64,000 nucleotides of DNA, taken from the NCBI GenBank assembly GCA_024688885.1, contig JAILDV010000050.1:1-64000 (forward strand), given 5' to 3'. The notes beneath the pieces were generated by a model, which was given only the letters and a program-made list of their open reading frames with translations, had not been told where the DNA came from and searched no databases. The position numbers were made by a program, and so were the translations under genes. This document shows, in pieces, positions 50,001-57,894 of the stretch. This stretch comes from Bacteroidaceae bacterium (GTDB lineage: Bacteria; Bacteroidota; Bacteroidia; Bacteroidales; Bacteroidaceae). Positions within the stretch are counted from its first letter, which is position 1. Each line of letters opens with the position of its first letter.

Positions 50001-52580
50001 AGAGTCCGTTCTGCTTGTGGCAGTAAGGGTGCCGTCGAAAAGGCAGTTTTGTATTCTGTAATATATGTCATAGCCATGACCGACGAAACCGCCACCGTGA
50101 GGTGCATTGACGGACGAACCGCTAAATGTGATGTTGGCTGACACTCGGCAATTCATGATGGTAGTGCTTCCGCTACCCACACCTTTACCAATGAGTCCAG
50201 AACTATGCATGCCGCCCTTTACGCTACCTGCCACATGCAGGTTCTTGAAGGTGGCAGCACCTACATAGGCGAACGGAGCCGTATATTGAATGCTGGTGCT
50301 ATACTTCACCGTCAACGTATGTCCACATCCATTGAACACACCCCTGTACGGATTAGCCTCAGTACCCACCATCATCTCGCTTTTGCTGATATCAATATCG
50401 GCTTCGAGTACGGCGTTCATTTCTGTATTCCCTTTCTTAACAAGTGTCGCAAAAGTCTCCCAATCCGAAGAATCCTTAATACGGAAAATCTCCACTACCA
50501 GCGGCACACACATGCCTTCAAGCACGGTCCAGTTGTCCCCCAACTTGGTCTGCTGGTCCTGAGCCGTTCGCGAAATCTGGGTGCCCTGTGCAGCACCGCA
50601 GGTCTGCGTGTAGTAACAGTCGCTAAGTTGGCAAAGAGCAGTATTGCTTGTATTACGGTAGAACGTGCTCGAACCACTTGCGCTGAAAGTTACACTTTGT
50701 GGATTGAAAAGTACACGCTTCATGGTGAGGCGGCTTCCACTGGGTCGCCATCCTATGATACCGCCACAACTGTTCGTCTGACTGCCCGTGAACTTGCCAG
50801 CAAACAGGCAGTCGGTGATGGATAGAACCGCGTCCTCGGCTATATGACCGACCAAACCGCCATGCGTACCGTCGCCATTGACCGTTGAAATGACCTCAAC
50901 CGATGAACGACACTTTTCAAAAGTAACAATGCCTGATAAACTTCCGGCAATGCCACCTGCATACTTCTTGGAGGTCTGGATGGTTCCTCTCGTATGCAGA
51001 TTCTTGATGACAGACCCGCTGCCTACATATCGGAACGGACCGGCATCATCTTCCTCCGTCTTGTAATTGACGGTCAGCGTATGACCACGTCCATCAAACA
51101 CACCACAATAAGGCATTTCTGCCTCACCCAACATAAACTCACTGGCACTAACGTCGATGTCGTTCAGCATCACGGCATTGACGGTGTTGAAGCCCTTGCT
51201 CACCAGGATGCACAACTCATTCCAGTCGTTGAGATTACGCAGACAGAAGGTGGGGCTATCTATGTCGGTGATATTCTGATTGGTCTCCCAACTCAGCACC
51301 ACCTTATGCTGGTCGTTCCTGCCCCAATCCTCAGTTTTGACGGCTGTAGCCGACAGCACATCGGGCAGTGCCAACTTCTGCAACAGCACACCTTTGCCTG
51401 CCCCACTCAACGTGCCATACCCCCAACTGTTCGCCACCGATGCACGCTGCACACGGTAATAGACCGTCTTGCTCTCATATACTCTCGTCAGCGTCTCATC
51501 AAGGAAACTGAAACACTGCTCACCCTGCGTGAAATTGACCTGCCCGATGGTGGTCCATCCCTCATCGTCATCCTTCATCGAGCCTGTCGTGTTGCGCTGA
51601 ATGAGCCAGTAGTCCGACTGCTGAATATCCGTCCGGGTGGGATTATCCACCTCCCAGGTCAGTTCCACGTTGCCGTTGGTAAGCAACTTGGTCTTCACGT
51701 TTTTGGCCTGATGGAAATAAGGCACATCGAAGGTTGTCGATTGCTGCCCCGTCACCTTATGATTCTCGCTGTCCATATAATCAACCTCCACTTTCAGGTC
51801 GTTGATCAACTTGTCCGACGGCACAAAGATGGTTCCGAAACTCTCATTCGGCAACGTCGTTCTCGTTTCCACACCATTTGCCTTGTAAGTGGCAACGGCT
51901 CTTGTCACCTGACTGGCAGCAATCTGCCATATCACACTGATCTCCTTCGTGTGACCCGATTCAATCGTGAGCATCGAATTGACGATGCTGGGTTCAATCT
52001 TTGCAGGAGGAGCCGTCAGAGCGGGAATCTTCTTCGTAAATGACTTGTTCCACTCCTTCCAGGCGTTCTGGTCACCATGCACCTGAACGGTAAATTCCAG
52101 ATCCATGCCGCGCCACTCGTAGGGAGCCTCCCATTCCAGCACAGCGGTGAAGTTGTCGCCACTGCTATAAATCTTGACCGTCTGCTGACTGCTGCCCAGT
52201 CGCACCCAACTGCCGCTGGTGTCCTTAATCTTCAGTACGCCACCAGCACTCGTATCAAACTTGGCATCGTTGTTCTTCGCACTGTTCGAGATGTCTCCCT
52301 CCGACTTGTAGTGCAGCAGCGTCTGCTCCGTCTTGCCGGCAGCCTTTACTTTCACATAGCCGTCGATGACCCACATGTCGCGCCCGTCCTTGTCGTAGAT
52401 AGGCAACTCAATGCTCACACTCGTCCCGATGTTACGGAACGCATACTTATCACTGTCCCACATGAAGTCGTAGGCACTGACACGCTCAGCCGAGAGCAAC
52501 ATCAACAGCAACAGCATAGCTGACAAGAGGAAAGAACTCGCCTTCCCGCTTCCTTTGACGATTGATAATAATTTATTCAT
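41016..52580 (-). CDS. giant (3854 aa) secreted multidomain protein with T9SS-type C-terminus
   Basis: Signal peptide; three GVFDGRGHTLTVNY blocks; carboxypeptidase-regulatory-like repeats; two LamG-like domains; BACON-like NQPLWITPSKTSGTI; C-terminus WYDLQGRKLDRRPQMPGVYIFNRKKILIK. Confidence 0.85.
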   Translation of the reverse strand: MNKLLSIVKGSGKASSFLLSAMLLLLMLLSAERVSAYDFMWDSDKYAFRNIGTSVSIELPIYDKDGRDMWVIDGYVKVKAAGKTEQTLLHYKSEGDISNSAKNNDAKFDTSAGGVLKIKDTSGSWVRLGSSQQTVKIYSSGDNFTAVLEWEAPYEWRGMDLEFTVQVHGDQNAWKEWNKSFTKKIPALTAPPAKIEPSIVNSMLTIESGHTKEISVIWQIAASQVTRAVATYKANGVETRTTLPNESFGTIFVPSDKLINDLKVEVDYMDSENHKVTGQQSTTFDVPYFHQAKNVKTKLLTNGNVELTWEVDNPTRTDIQQSDYWLIQRNTTGSMKDDDEGWTTIGQVNFTQGEQCFSFLDETLTRVYESKTVYYRVQRASVANSWGYGTLSGAGKGVLLQKLALPDVLSATAVKTEDWGRNDQHKVVLSWETNQNITDIDSPTFCLRNLNDWNELCILVSKGFNTVNAVMLNDIDVSASEFMLGEAEMPYCGVFDGRGHTLTVNYKTEEDDAGPFRYVGSGSVIKNLHTRGTIQTSKKYAGGIAGSLSGIVTFEKCRSSVEVISTVNGDGTHGGLVGHIAEDAVLSITDCLFAGKFTGSQTNSCGGIIGWRPSGSRLTMKRVLFNPQSVTFSASGSSTFYRNTSNTALCQLSDCYYTQTCGAAQGTQISRTAQDQQTKLGDNWTVLEGMCVPLVVEIFRIKDSSDWETFATLVKKGNTEMNAVLEADIDISKSEMMVGTEANPYRGVFNGCGHTLTVKYSTSIQYTAPFAYVGAATFKNLHVAGSVKGGMHSSGLIGKGVGSGSTTIMNCRVSANITFSGSSVNAPHGGGFVGHGYDIYYRIQNCLFDGTLTATSRTDSYGGVFVGWEHTAKSYLENNLECGTYNNIAHAGFSYRYSSSAIAYGNGGDSGSKNNYSFQNWGEMGNGYANVKDLSAAELAGKLGTGWMVQDAQCVPVMDTSSEGDYYRTYVWDHNAQMKLYTDKYVKGELRYTDEREITEDERKAGRLEMELLTPCVDYGFRIEVNRGSSLLSIGNKTEDVASSVYSIPVIPVPSVSGDTIVLASRQDWENFVAAVAQYEDEDMKSYNVVMTDDIDLGDSQAVIGDITDVNYTKFRGSFDGRGHTLTVNYKRHSAPFHWLENATIKNLHVAGNISDNYYVGGIAERAISSTIENCRVSANLMTTVTSLNTNSPHIGGIIENAERGDIVIRNCVFDGSMSFAGSLVNIGGMAGILSRNTNVLIENSVFSPSSLPSRQTDCATMILSYLGYDAVTITNSYYTKPIGKLQGTDASSYTLSQLCADLGDPWTVYKNKLSPWTHEEYSTSPFYFDNNVKLDSIQSITIHDAVLLKWYTNGGAADYYEVYRRDLSDTKGFVLLNGEVQERSFTDMTAKAHHEYEYKVRSVVQCEGVHLDSITCKGKCDNFGRVSGFVRMPNGIGIGGVEVKATPLPELSGVGVERTVTTDETGYYLIDSLYYVPNHGGYTVQVLVTGDGPDYTDAVINFTEDKNEFTNMVLALREYYVFTGKVLYEGSSIPVPGAQFKIDGNPLYNHLQKRVETDTQGAFTLNVPAGPHKIQVEKEGHVFEYDGYYIDKDNKNDSTEHNWQRNIADVYLWDQTRVTVRGRMVGGEIQGSKPLGQSLSTNNLGHNLKMVMQLEGDNTSWIVRDPQNLSITERKDSLQHGAIDQKTKQPKEMTRWEMTRHSITVHPDDQTGEFEIKLFPAKYKITEQSCTGYSTLFQQGKVGETLDLTHVGMDSIVEYKCVYHSPVRLAVNQFNYSGEPFYGESFYMAQDIDNHADTVKIWTPGTGDTAARYVLGHPVFMSNASYLFNLQAQEEYPFENRLDTVADIVPLHEGTVYFHNDLVGNNVTDSVKLDSVGRGKYQFIPKNTTFLGNDKNSLRTLDINLLYDGVYYDIKPFDGKTLQCYVMGAIENQGKQTIAKGATHLIDILRDPPGAGSSAYIEKGSKLKYSYTAVLDGKLGISIEKTTGTGSDYYIGTWAGAGSGPANGTINSTSTTSDWTFSFNIQAGGTWVYSYEMNTTERIQTSTSGKWIGDKADIFIGFTDNFIFGDGIAVRMVPESQYKKLVNRTKGATTVGENTFNVKNGTVTVLAEGVDNDGKKVYLISDEVMTYSTKFNSEFMHTADYIETELIPYYINLRNERLLPKGTSTAEAQAMADRDGRNVYISTVDANDPTFGYHADLTLDNKDRYTIVRPAKNPNLTDDVADYNNQIVTWASFLAQNEYEKVLAPYTADLVKNIDFDGAANVQYSETFTTSDDYTCYFRISPLSFAKGGAMDGVNNLVKTTFDTFSGEDSKGHPSGEIYVNPGFGSKVKFKIKPVFNADFNDKNGKSESWSKKTGFTLSAAARSNYNISVYRTKVDKNAIDDAVKKGDADVFLQYINNTLDHVRGGFTGLGAGMNWTTYAGSDEQIYGNFIFKTNGGATCQPWEDERKTKYYSPGTVYDQKTIKIDQLRIWADQSIVSNVPYGEPARYTIHMMNESPLPDEATQIFNLSVPDNMNQHGAKVLFGGNPLNGTGYTVLMKPGEVITKEIEVYAGSSFDYEDLGINLMEPNDPKRIETLKLSAHFVPSAGSIAISTPGDKWVMNTESPYNQRERGFYMPVRIDGFNVNQRNFDHIELQYKLSTQGDKDWVNICSYYKSDSLMALASGACKLIENDGYIMASFFGEKDPVEQNYDLRAVVYCRNGNGFLTAASPILTGVKDTRRPQLFGTPKPVNGVLGIGDDITIAFSEPIAGNYLSEVNNFEVLGMTNSANITQGTCLRFNGGYGAETNSGRNFSAKSFTLDVMINPDEHTQPMGIFRHGTVRNHLQAGLNAENYLMVIINNQPFYSDKPVEFSGLHQVSYVFTADMEKQQTNIAFYDGNTKIGEAVYEGIYEGMGTLSLGNRLVLDNDTDFESEDYHGTMLEMRIWNKALSENEIKQYGKKRLTGYESGLLDNFALNEGKGTICYNKAVGGTDLTLYSATWNVPAGLSVKLDGEKGVVLNDSAFVRTDTQDYTLMFWFRTSSPNGTLLANGLAQDEPQWKNHFNIGMKDDKLYYRNGKFEVTSNKTYNDGAWHHLAVTFNRSRNVGNLYVDHDLLQTFPVDTLGGIMGGTLSAGITYEDAYTTSGALEGNIDEVALYEMTLPVSVIKDYASTTPSGREMGTLVYLPFSRSEMQKSHEQRMVASGQSIKQSRDNQGNYSTRMDVIIPDDMMERVSDRENYAPIDNTGQRENLNYSYVVDGQNMLINIDEPAVNMEKTNVYITVRDVADLNGNLMENPVMMDLYVYRNPLRWSEKRLNVETYYGYGATVDVTIQNQSGKSHSYYIENQPLWITPSKTSGTIGATDQETISLSVSPFANIGDFDEVINLVSEDGMSEALPVHIKVRGEKPDWAVSEALKKKNIAMNVVARVKIDGIVADDPDDIIGVFGNSHEPLGVARLSVDNTANANEPLAFITIYNNSTAQQPLRFEYFDSSTGHISVLKREDGEPLVFLADTLLGTTKDPIMLVNSGEEVQMMHLKKGWNWVSFYMKPEKNTISNLLNRSTKWDVGDALEVLGTTGFYEISYKGIPDADNPTRINYFWDNGNDSIEIDATKMYRFYSCCNKTAYLSGRSQQDYILVQPGWNRIAYLSHLNLPIATAMADYTADASVGDIIKSQNEFSMLVEDTQGNRMWKGTLTHLTAGQGYMLKHVGTNNLSFYYPSYEGSSRYGNLKKNCAAKYDNCTGSSMNIVACTAGIDLQEGDCLVAFNGAELCGMAEKSDDDLFYLSIGDYGNNALNFAVQRGEELIALSGDLMTYKTDAVMGTVDNPTVIHFAEVSHQEAGAWYDLQGRKLDRRPQMPGVYIFNRKKILIK

Positions 52581-52612
52581 AATGATAAAGGTTTGTGTAT
52601 GTTATTCTGCGA

Positions 52613-52620
52613 CAAAGATA
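52613..52620 (-). promoter_or_regulatory. -7 box TATCTTTG for the giant operon
   Basis: CAAAGATA on the plus strand, 33 bp upstream of the start. Confidence 0.6.
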
Positions 52621-52761
52621 TAGGTTCTTTTTTTATATTCCTTACTTTTTTGCAAAAAAAATGGCTCAATTTGTAAAAAAACAATAAAATAGAGGCTCCG
52701 ATTGATACGAAGCCCCTACTTTTTTAATCTTTATTACTCAATTTCCGAAAGTTGAGTAATA

Positions 52762-53862
52762 TTATTCCCTTGCCTCCAACTCGTGCATCAGAGGGATGAT
52801 GTCCTTCACTTCACCAAAAGACTTCATGATGCGTTCACCCTCAGCTTCAGACACCTTCTGACCATCCTTGTAGTAGGTGCTGACCATTTCGTCTTTCTGG
52901 TAGTTATAGTCCTGCTGGTCGGCAAAGCGATACACGGGCTTGCTCTCGCCAAGTTTGGTGTAATCTGCACGGAAACACCCAGTTCCGCAACTGCCTGCTG
53001 AACCAATCACGCAATTCTCGTGGAAGATGAAGTGGGTTTTGTAATAAGTGGATGCCAGCATCTCAATTTTACCTTGCCGAATGGTGTAGATGGCCTGGTT
53101 GTCATTGTTGGCTGAAGAAACCCACAATTCCGGATTGTCATCCTCATCGAAGTCATAAAGGGCATACCTGTCAAACTTCACCTTCTCAGGCAACTGATAG
53201 GTAGTGTCGTACAGGCGGCACATCTGGTCATAGCTCTCAATGGTGGTGTTTGTCCACTCAGGTTGCATGCCGTTCCATTTGTACGTCTGTTTGATGGAGA
53301 TGCCCCAAGGCATGACGTACTCGTCCACCACCACATCCTTCCCCTTCTGTGGCAGATGGATGTGAACCATATCGACAGTGCGGTCTGCAAAAGAAGGAAG
53401 GAACTGCACCAAAGGCACATCAAACTCAGGTGTGAGAGTGCCCTTTGTGGCGTCATAGTCGTAGAAGAGAGCAATAGGATGAGGAGCCAATCCGTGATAA
53501 CGCGTATAGACCACAGCAAAGAGCTTGTGGCCATTTGAGCGTTTCCACACACAAGCCTCGATGTCCTCGCCATCATCACCCAACTCAGCGGCGCTCACAT
53601 AGCCATTAGGAGTGTCCACCACAATGGCATAAGAGTCTTCATGATTTTCGTTCGTGACGGGGCTTGCCAGCAATGCCGTGGCAGGAGCTGTTCGCCATGT
53701 TTTGTTGAAAGCGGTGAGCAATGGAAGGATGTTGCCACTCTTCACACCTGTGATGGTCTTCTTCGCCCATCCAGCACGAATCTCGTCAGTGGTGTAGTTC
53801 TTCTGTGCCAAAGCCATAGCAACCGAACCACAGAAAGCCAACAGTATCAATAACTTTTTCAT
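52762..53862 (-). CDS. secreted hypothetical protein
   Basis: Signal peptide MKKLLILLAFCGSVAMALAQ; DFDEDDNPELWV Asp-rich stretch. Confidence 0.7.
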   Translation of the reverse strand: MKKLLILLAFCGSVAMALAQKNYTTDEIRAGWAKKTITGVKSGNILPLLTAFNKTWRTAPATALLASPVTNENHEDSYAIVVDTPNGYVSAAELGDDGEDIEACVWKRSNGHKLFAVVYTRYHGLAPHPIALFYDYDATKGTLTPEFDVPLVQFLPSFADRTVDMVHIHLPQKGKDVVVDEYVMPWGISIKQTYKWNGMQPEWTNTTIESYDQMCRLYDTTYQLPEKVKFDRYALYDFDEDDNPELWVSSANNDNQAIYTIRQGKIEMLASTYYKTHFIFHENCVIGSAGSCGTGCFRADYTKLGESKPVYRFADQQDYNYQKDEMVSTYYKDGQKVSEAEGERIMKSFGEVKDIIPLMHELEARE

Positions 53863-53877
53863 ATCTATCTTCTGTTT

Positions 53878-54522
53878 TTATTTACTTGCTCTTTGTTGCC
53901 ATTCAGGTGTCACGGCATTGCCTTCACCCATGCGCTTGATTTCATCCTCGATTTTCTTTGCCTCAGCTTCTGTGATTTCCGTGTCACGCAAATAGTATTC
54001 GTGGTTCTCATACACTTGGAAATCCGTGAAGTCATACTCCACATGGCTGTCTTTCAGCACAACATAATGATTGATGTAGGAAGGACCACCAGCAGGGTAA
54101 CCATTACCTACCCATCCCTTGGCAACGGAAAGGCGTTTACCTTCAGTCTCCGTGATAATCAACTGAGGTTCCTCCTCATCGTCAAAAAAGAAGAGGGCGC
54201 CATCCTCGTCATTTTCAGTGCGCACCCACACCTCATCCTTGCCATCCCCATCAATGTCGATGAAGGCATACTTCGTCAAAGGATAGTGAATATCATCCAA
54301 ATCTCCCTCTTTATACAGCTCTTGGAACCTTTGCCAATACTTCTCCACATCAATGGTGGACACATTGTCTGACACCTCAGTTTCCTCTTCAGCGGCTTCA
54401 GCACGCTCGGTGGTTGAAAGCGAGTCAGCAACCACATCGGCAGCCTCCCCACCCTGCTTGCCATCCTTGCACGATGTCCATACCAACATCGAGCAAAGCA
54501 TCATGAACAAAGTCTTTTTCAT
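53878..54522 (-). CDS. lipoprotein with IDGDGKDEVWV motif
   Basis: Likely start at the internal Met (MKKTLFMMLCSMLVWTSCKDG); listed ORF begins at 54549. Confidence 0.7.
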   Translation of the reverse strand: MKKTLFMMLCSMLVWTSCKDGKQGGEAADVVADSLSTTERAEAAEEETEVSDNVSTIDVEKYWQRFQELYKEGDLDDIHYPLTKYAFIDIDGDGKDEVWVRTENDEDGALFFFDDEEEPQLIITETEGKRLSVAKGWVGNGYPAGGPSYINHYVVLKDSHVEYDFTDFQVYENHEYYLRDTEITEAEAKKIEDEIKRMGEGNAVTPEWQQRASK

Positions 54523-54575
54523 ATCAATAGAGTTACTTTTATTTTTCATTTCGGTTACTTAGATTTTTCACTTTT

Positions 54576-54648
54576 GGCTTCGCCGAAGATGCTCACGCTC
54601 GGCATAGTTCAAACAAGTTTGACTCTGCACTCGCTCAACCGCATCTTT
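54576..54648 (-). repeat. 74-bp hairpin element copy D (reverse orientation)
   Basis: Reverse complement matches copies A/B; flanked by CACTTTT heptamer-like sequence. Confidence 0.95.
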
Positions 54649-54674
54649 CACTCTTCACTTTTAACTTAACAGCA

Positions 54675-55226
54675 TCAATAATCTACATGTAAAATATGGT
54701 GAAAAGCCTCCAGAAAGTCGTGAACGAGACGTGTGGAGAACACAGCATCATGATAGTTCTCCCCCTTCACATCCTGATGAGCCACCTCTCCGTCTTTATA
54801 ATAATAGTAACGCGTCTCACTCTTCGAGCCATCATACTCTGGAGCATGGTAATAAGCAAAAATCAGTTTCTCTGTCTTTTCGTCAATCAGATACTCCTCA
54901 TAGAAATTGCGTGCAGCCACGTTATACGACACGGTGATGAAATAAGGGGTAAAACCAGTCGTTTCGCCCTCATCACTCTCCTCCTCACCAAAATAATAAT
55001 GGATGTGGTGTTTTGTAGGCCCAGCACCTGGCACCATGTAGTAGTACGTCGTCTCCATGCCGCTCCGTGCAGGATTTTCCTCGCGGTCATTCTGCGCCAT
55101 GCGTTCCTTTGCCGCAGCATAAAGTTTTCTCACCTCAGCCACACGCTCCTTCGCCTTGGCAGAAGTCTGGGCCTGCATGGTCAAGGCCATCAGCAGCAGG
55201 ATTCCGTAAATAGTAATTCTTCTCAT
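54675..55226 (-). CDS. secreted hypothetical protein
   Basis: Likely start MRRITIYGILLLMALTMQAQ; listed ORF begins at 55283. Confidence 0.65.
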   Translation of the reverse strand: MRRITIYGILLLMALTMQAQTSAKAKERVAEVRKLYAAAKERMAQNDREENPARSGMETTYYYMVPGAGPTKHHIHYYFGEEESDEGETTGFTPYFITVSYNVAARNFYEEYLIDEKTEKLIFAYYHAPEYDGSKSETRYYYYKDGEVAHQDVKGENYHDAVFSTRLVHDFLEAFHHILHVDY

Positions 55227-55260
55227 AAACATTAATTTAGGTTCGTTCATAAACTGGAGG

Positions 55261-55268
55261 CAAAGGTA
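55261..55268 (-). promoter_or_regulatory. -7 box TACCTTTG (minus strand)
   Basis: CAAAGGTA, ~35 bp upstream of the likely start at 55226. Confidence 0.5.
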
Positions 55269-55532
55269 AGAAAAAGTTATCAATAAAATGCAAGAAAAAA
55301 TGAAATCCTTGCAAAAGTGCGAACATTGTCGCCAAACCTTGCACTATTCCAAAGTTTGCAACTCGTTTGTGGGCAAGACTTACACTCGTTTGTGGAATAC
55401 ACTTGCATGCGCGAGTGGGGAACACATACCAACGCAAGTTCGGATAGCGGCACTTTGGCTTTGCTCAAGGTAGGATGCACCGCTGAATAACAAATATATT
55501 TCATTTTATTTTGTTCTTCGCTCGGTTTTCAC

Positions 55533-55540
55533 TACCTTTG
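55533..55540 (+). promoter_or_regulatory. -7 box TACCTTTG only 5 nt before ATG
   Basis: TTTG (55510-55513) - 19 nt - TACCTTTG - CCCCC - ATG. Confidence 0.6.
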
Positions 55541-55545
55541 CCCCC

Positions 55546-56604
55546 ATGTTCAGTTCTCCACACAACAAAGTCATTAAGCGGTTGCTCGTCATGCGTTTCA
55601 GTGCGATGGGCGATGCTGCCATGACGGTGCCTGTGCTCCATGCCCTTGCCACCCAGCATCCCGACTTGCGCATCACCATGCTGACGCGCACACGTTTTGT
55701 GCCGATGTTTGAGTGGCTGCCCGCCAATGTGCAGGTGAAAGGCATTGACTTTGAAAAGCAGGATGGCATCATCGGCTTGACAAAGATTTACAACAAGCTG
55801 AAGGAAGGAAACTTCGATGCCGTGGCAGACCTTCACGATGTGCTCCGTTCCAAGTATATCCGCACATGCTTTGCCATGGCAGGCACCAAAGTGGCGAAAG
55901 TGAACAAGGGGCGCTCTGAGAAGAAGGCGCTGATCGGCAACGGACAGACACACGCAGCCTTGACACCCATGACAGAACGCTATGCGGAGGTGTTCCGCTC
56001 ACTGGGATTCCCCATCGACTTGACTCAGCCCCTCAAGATTGACTTGAAAAAAGAGGACTTTGCACCCATCAGGAAATTGGTGGGCAAGAAGATGCCTGAG
56101 GAGAAATGGGTGGGTGTGGCACCTTTCGCTGCACACCAGCAGAAAATCTATCCATTGGACAAGATGCAGCAAGTGGTGAACACACTGGCAAAGGAGGGGT
56201 GCAAAGTGCTGCTTTTCGGAGCCGGCAAAAAAGAGGGCGACATACTCCAAACATGGGAGAACACCCAACCCTCAACCGTCCTAAACGTATGTGGAAAAAT
56301 GGGGGGACTGAAAAACGAGATGCTGCTCATGTCGCAGTTGGACCTGATGATTTCGATGGATTCTGCCAATATGCACATCGCCTCCATCTTCGGCATCACC
56401 ACCCTCTCCATCTGGGGAGCCACACACCCCAAAGCAGGCTTTTCAGGTTATGGACAAAAGGCAGACAACGAACTGCAAATCGACTTGCCTTGCCGACCTT
56501 GTTCCATCTACGGAAAGAAACCCTGCAAATTCGGTGATATGCGCTGCATGAACATCGCCCCTGACACGATTGTATCAAGGGCACTTAAATTGCTACACAA
56601 GTAA
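55546..56604 (+). CDS. glycosyltransferase family 9 (heptosyltransferase-like)
   Basis: RLLVMRFSAMGDAAMTVPVLHAL; SMDSANMHIASIFGITTLSIWGATHP. Confidence 0.88.
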   Translation: MFSSPHNKVIKRLLVMRFSAMGDAAMTVPVLHALATQHPDLRITMLTRTRFVPMFEWLPANVQVKGIDFEKQDGIIGLTKIYNKLKEGNFDAVADLHDVLRSKYIRTCFAMAGTKVAKVNKGRSEKKALIGNGQTHAALTPMTERYAEVFRSLGFPIDLTQPLKIDLKKEDFAPIRKLVGKKMPEEKWVGVAPFAAHQQKIYPLDKMQQVVNTLAKEGCKVLLFGAGKKEGDILQTWENTQPSTVLNVCGKMGGLKNEMLLMSQLDLMISMDSANMHIASIFGITTLSIWGATHPKAGFSGYGQKADNELQIDLPCRPCSIYGKKPCKFGDMRCMNIAPDTIVSRALKLLHK

Positions 56605-56606
56605 TC

Positions 56607-57518
56607 ATGTTTTTTTATAAGATTTTCAAAGGATGGCTATGGACCATCAGTATCTGGCCACTCCCCGTTCTTTACGTCTTCTCCGACTTCATCTGTTTCT
56701 TCGTGAGGAGGTGCTACCGCACGAAGGTGGTGCGCGAGAACTTACGTACCGCTTTCCCCGAAAAGAGTGAGGCAGAACGGAAAGACATCGAACGGAAATT
56801 CTACCACCAATTGTGCGACAACTTCTTCGAAGACATCAAGATGCTATCGATGTCGAAGGAGGAAATCATGCGCCGCATGACTTTTGGCGGATTGGATGAA
56901 ATCAAGAAACGCCACGATGCAGGGCAACAGCTCCATTTCTTATATCTGAGTCATTTTGGCAATTGGGAGTGGATTGCCTCCATCAACTACAAACTTGAGG
57001 CATGGGGACGCTCCGGGCAAATTTACCATCCCCTACGCAATGACCTGATGGATCAACTTTTCATCGAACTGCGCGGACAATATGGTGGTATCAACATCAA
57101 GATGAAGGAAACCTTCCGACGCATCCTCCAGCTGCGCAAGGAAGGTGTCAACTACACCATCGGATTCATCAGTGACCAACAGCCCAAATGGGCGAGCATC
57201 CACCATTTTGTGCCCTTCCTCAACCACGACACGGCAGTCTTCATCGGTGCCGAACACATTGCACGCAAAGTGGATGCCTTCATGACCTACGGACGCATGA
57301 GCCGCCCCAAACGAGGCTACTACCACTTGGACATCATTCCGATGGAAGACCATCCAGCCTCCGTGCCTGAAAACACCCTCACCGACCGCTACTTCGAACT
57401 GCTCGAAGCCGACATCAAGGAGCATCCAGAGATGTGGCTATGGACTCACAAGCGTTGGAGCCGCACAAAAGAAGAGTGGCTCAGAAGACAAAATGCGGGG
57501 ATAGAAGAGGAGGATTAA
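56607..57518 (+). CDS. lysophospholipid/lipid A acyltransferase family protein
   Basis: LHFLYLSHFGNWEW; ISDQQPKW; FLNHDTAVFIGAEHIARK. Confidence 0.85.
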   Translation: MFFYKIFKGWLWTISIWPLPVLYVFSDFICFFVRRCYRTKVVRENLRTAFPEKSEAERKDIERKFYHQLCDNFFEDIKMLSMSKEEIMRRMTFGGLDEIKKRHDAGQQLHFLYLSHFGNWEWIASINYKLEAWGRSGQIYHPLRNDLMDQLFIELRGQYGGINIKMKETFRRILQLRKEGVNYTIGFISDQQPKWASIHHFVPFLNHDTAVFIGAEHIARKVDAFMTYGRMSRPKRGYYHLDIIPMEDHPASVPENTLTDRYFELLEADIKEHPEMWLWTHKRWSRTKEEWLRRQNAGIEEED

Positions 57519-57650
57519 AGCATGTACAATTTGACCATTTACAATGTACAATTTATTTGGCAATTGGAAAAATAAAGAAAACATAAAACCACGGATTTAG
57601 CTCTAACTCAACTTTGACTTCGTCGAGCTAAAGGTTCGTAGTCCAAAAAA

Positions 57651-57774
57651 ATCCGTTAAATCAGCTTAATCCGTGGTTAAAAAAATATCTCCGTTCAATT
57701 CCGTTCAATCCGCTCAATCGTTCCGCAGGAACTTGTTTGTATAAAGACATACCGCTTCGCGATGATTCAGCAGA
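57651..57774 (+). repeat. ~110-bp dispersed repeat copy 1
   Basis: ATCCGTTAAATC...AATCCGTGGTTAAAAAAATATCTCCGTTCAATTCCG...CGATGATTCAGCAGA. Confidence 0.9.
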
Positions 57775-57881
57775 TTCGGATTTATGGGATTTTGCTGGTT
57801 TCCAACACCATTATTGTCTATTATTATTTGTTTTTTTATATTTTTTCATTGCTTCATTCTTTCATTCTTTCCATTTTTCCT

Positions 57882-57889
57882 TATCTTTG
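57882..57889 (+). promoter_or_regulatory. -7 box TATCTTTG only 5 nt before the Xer ATG
   Basis: TATCTTTGCAGCAATGG. Confidence 0.55.
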
Positions 57890-57894
57890 CAGCA

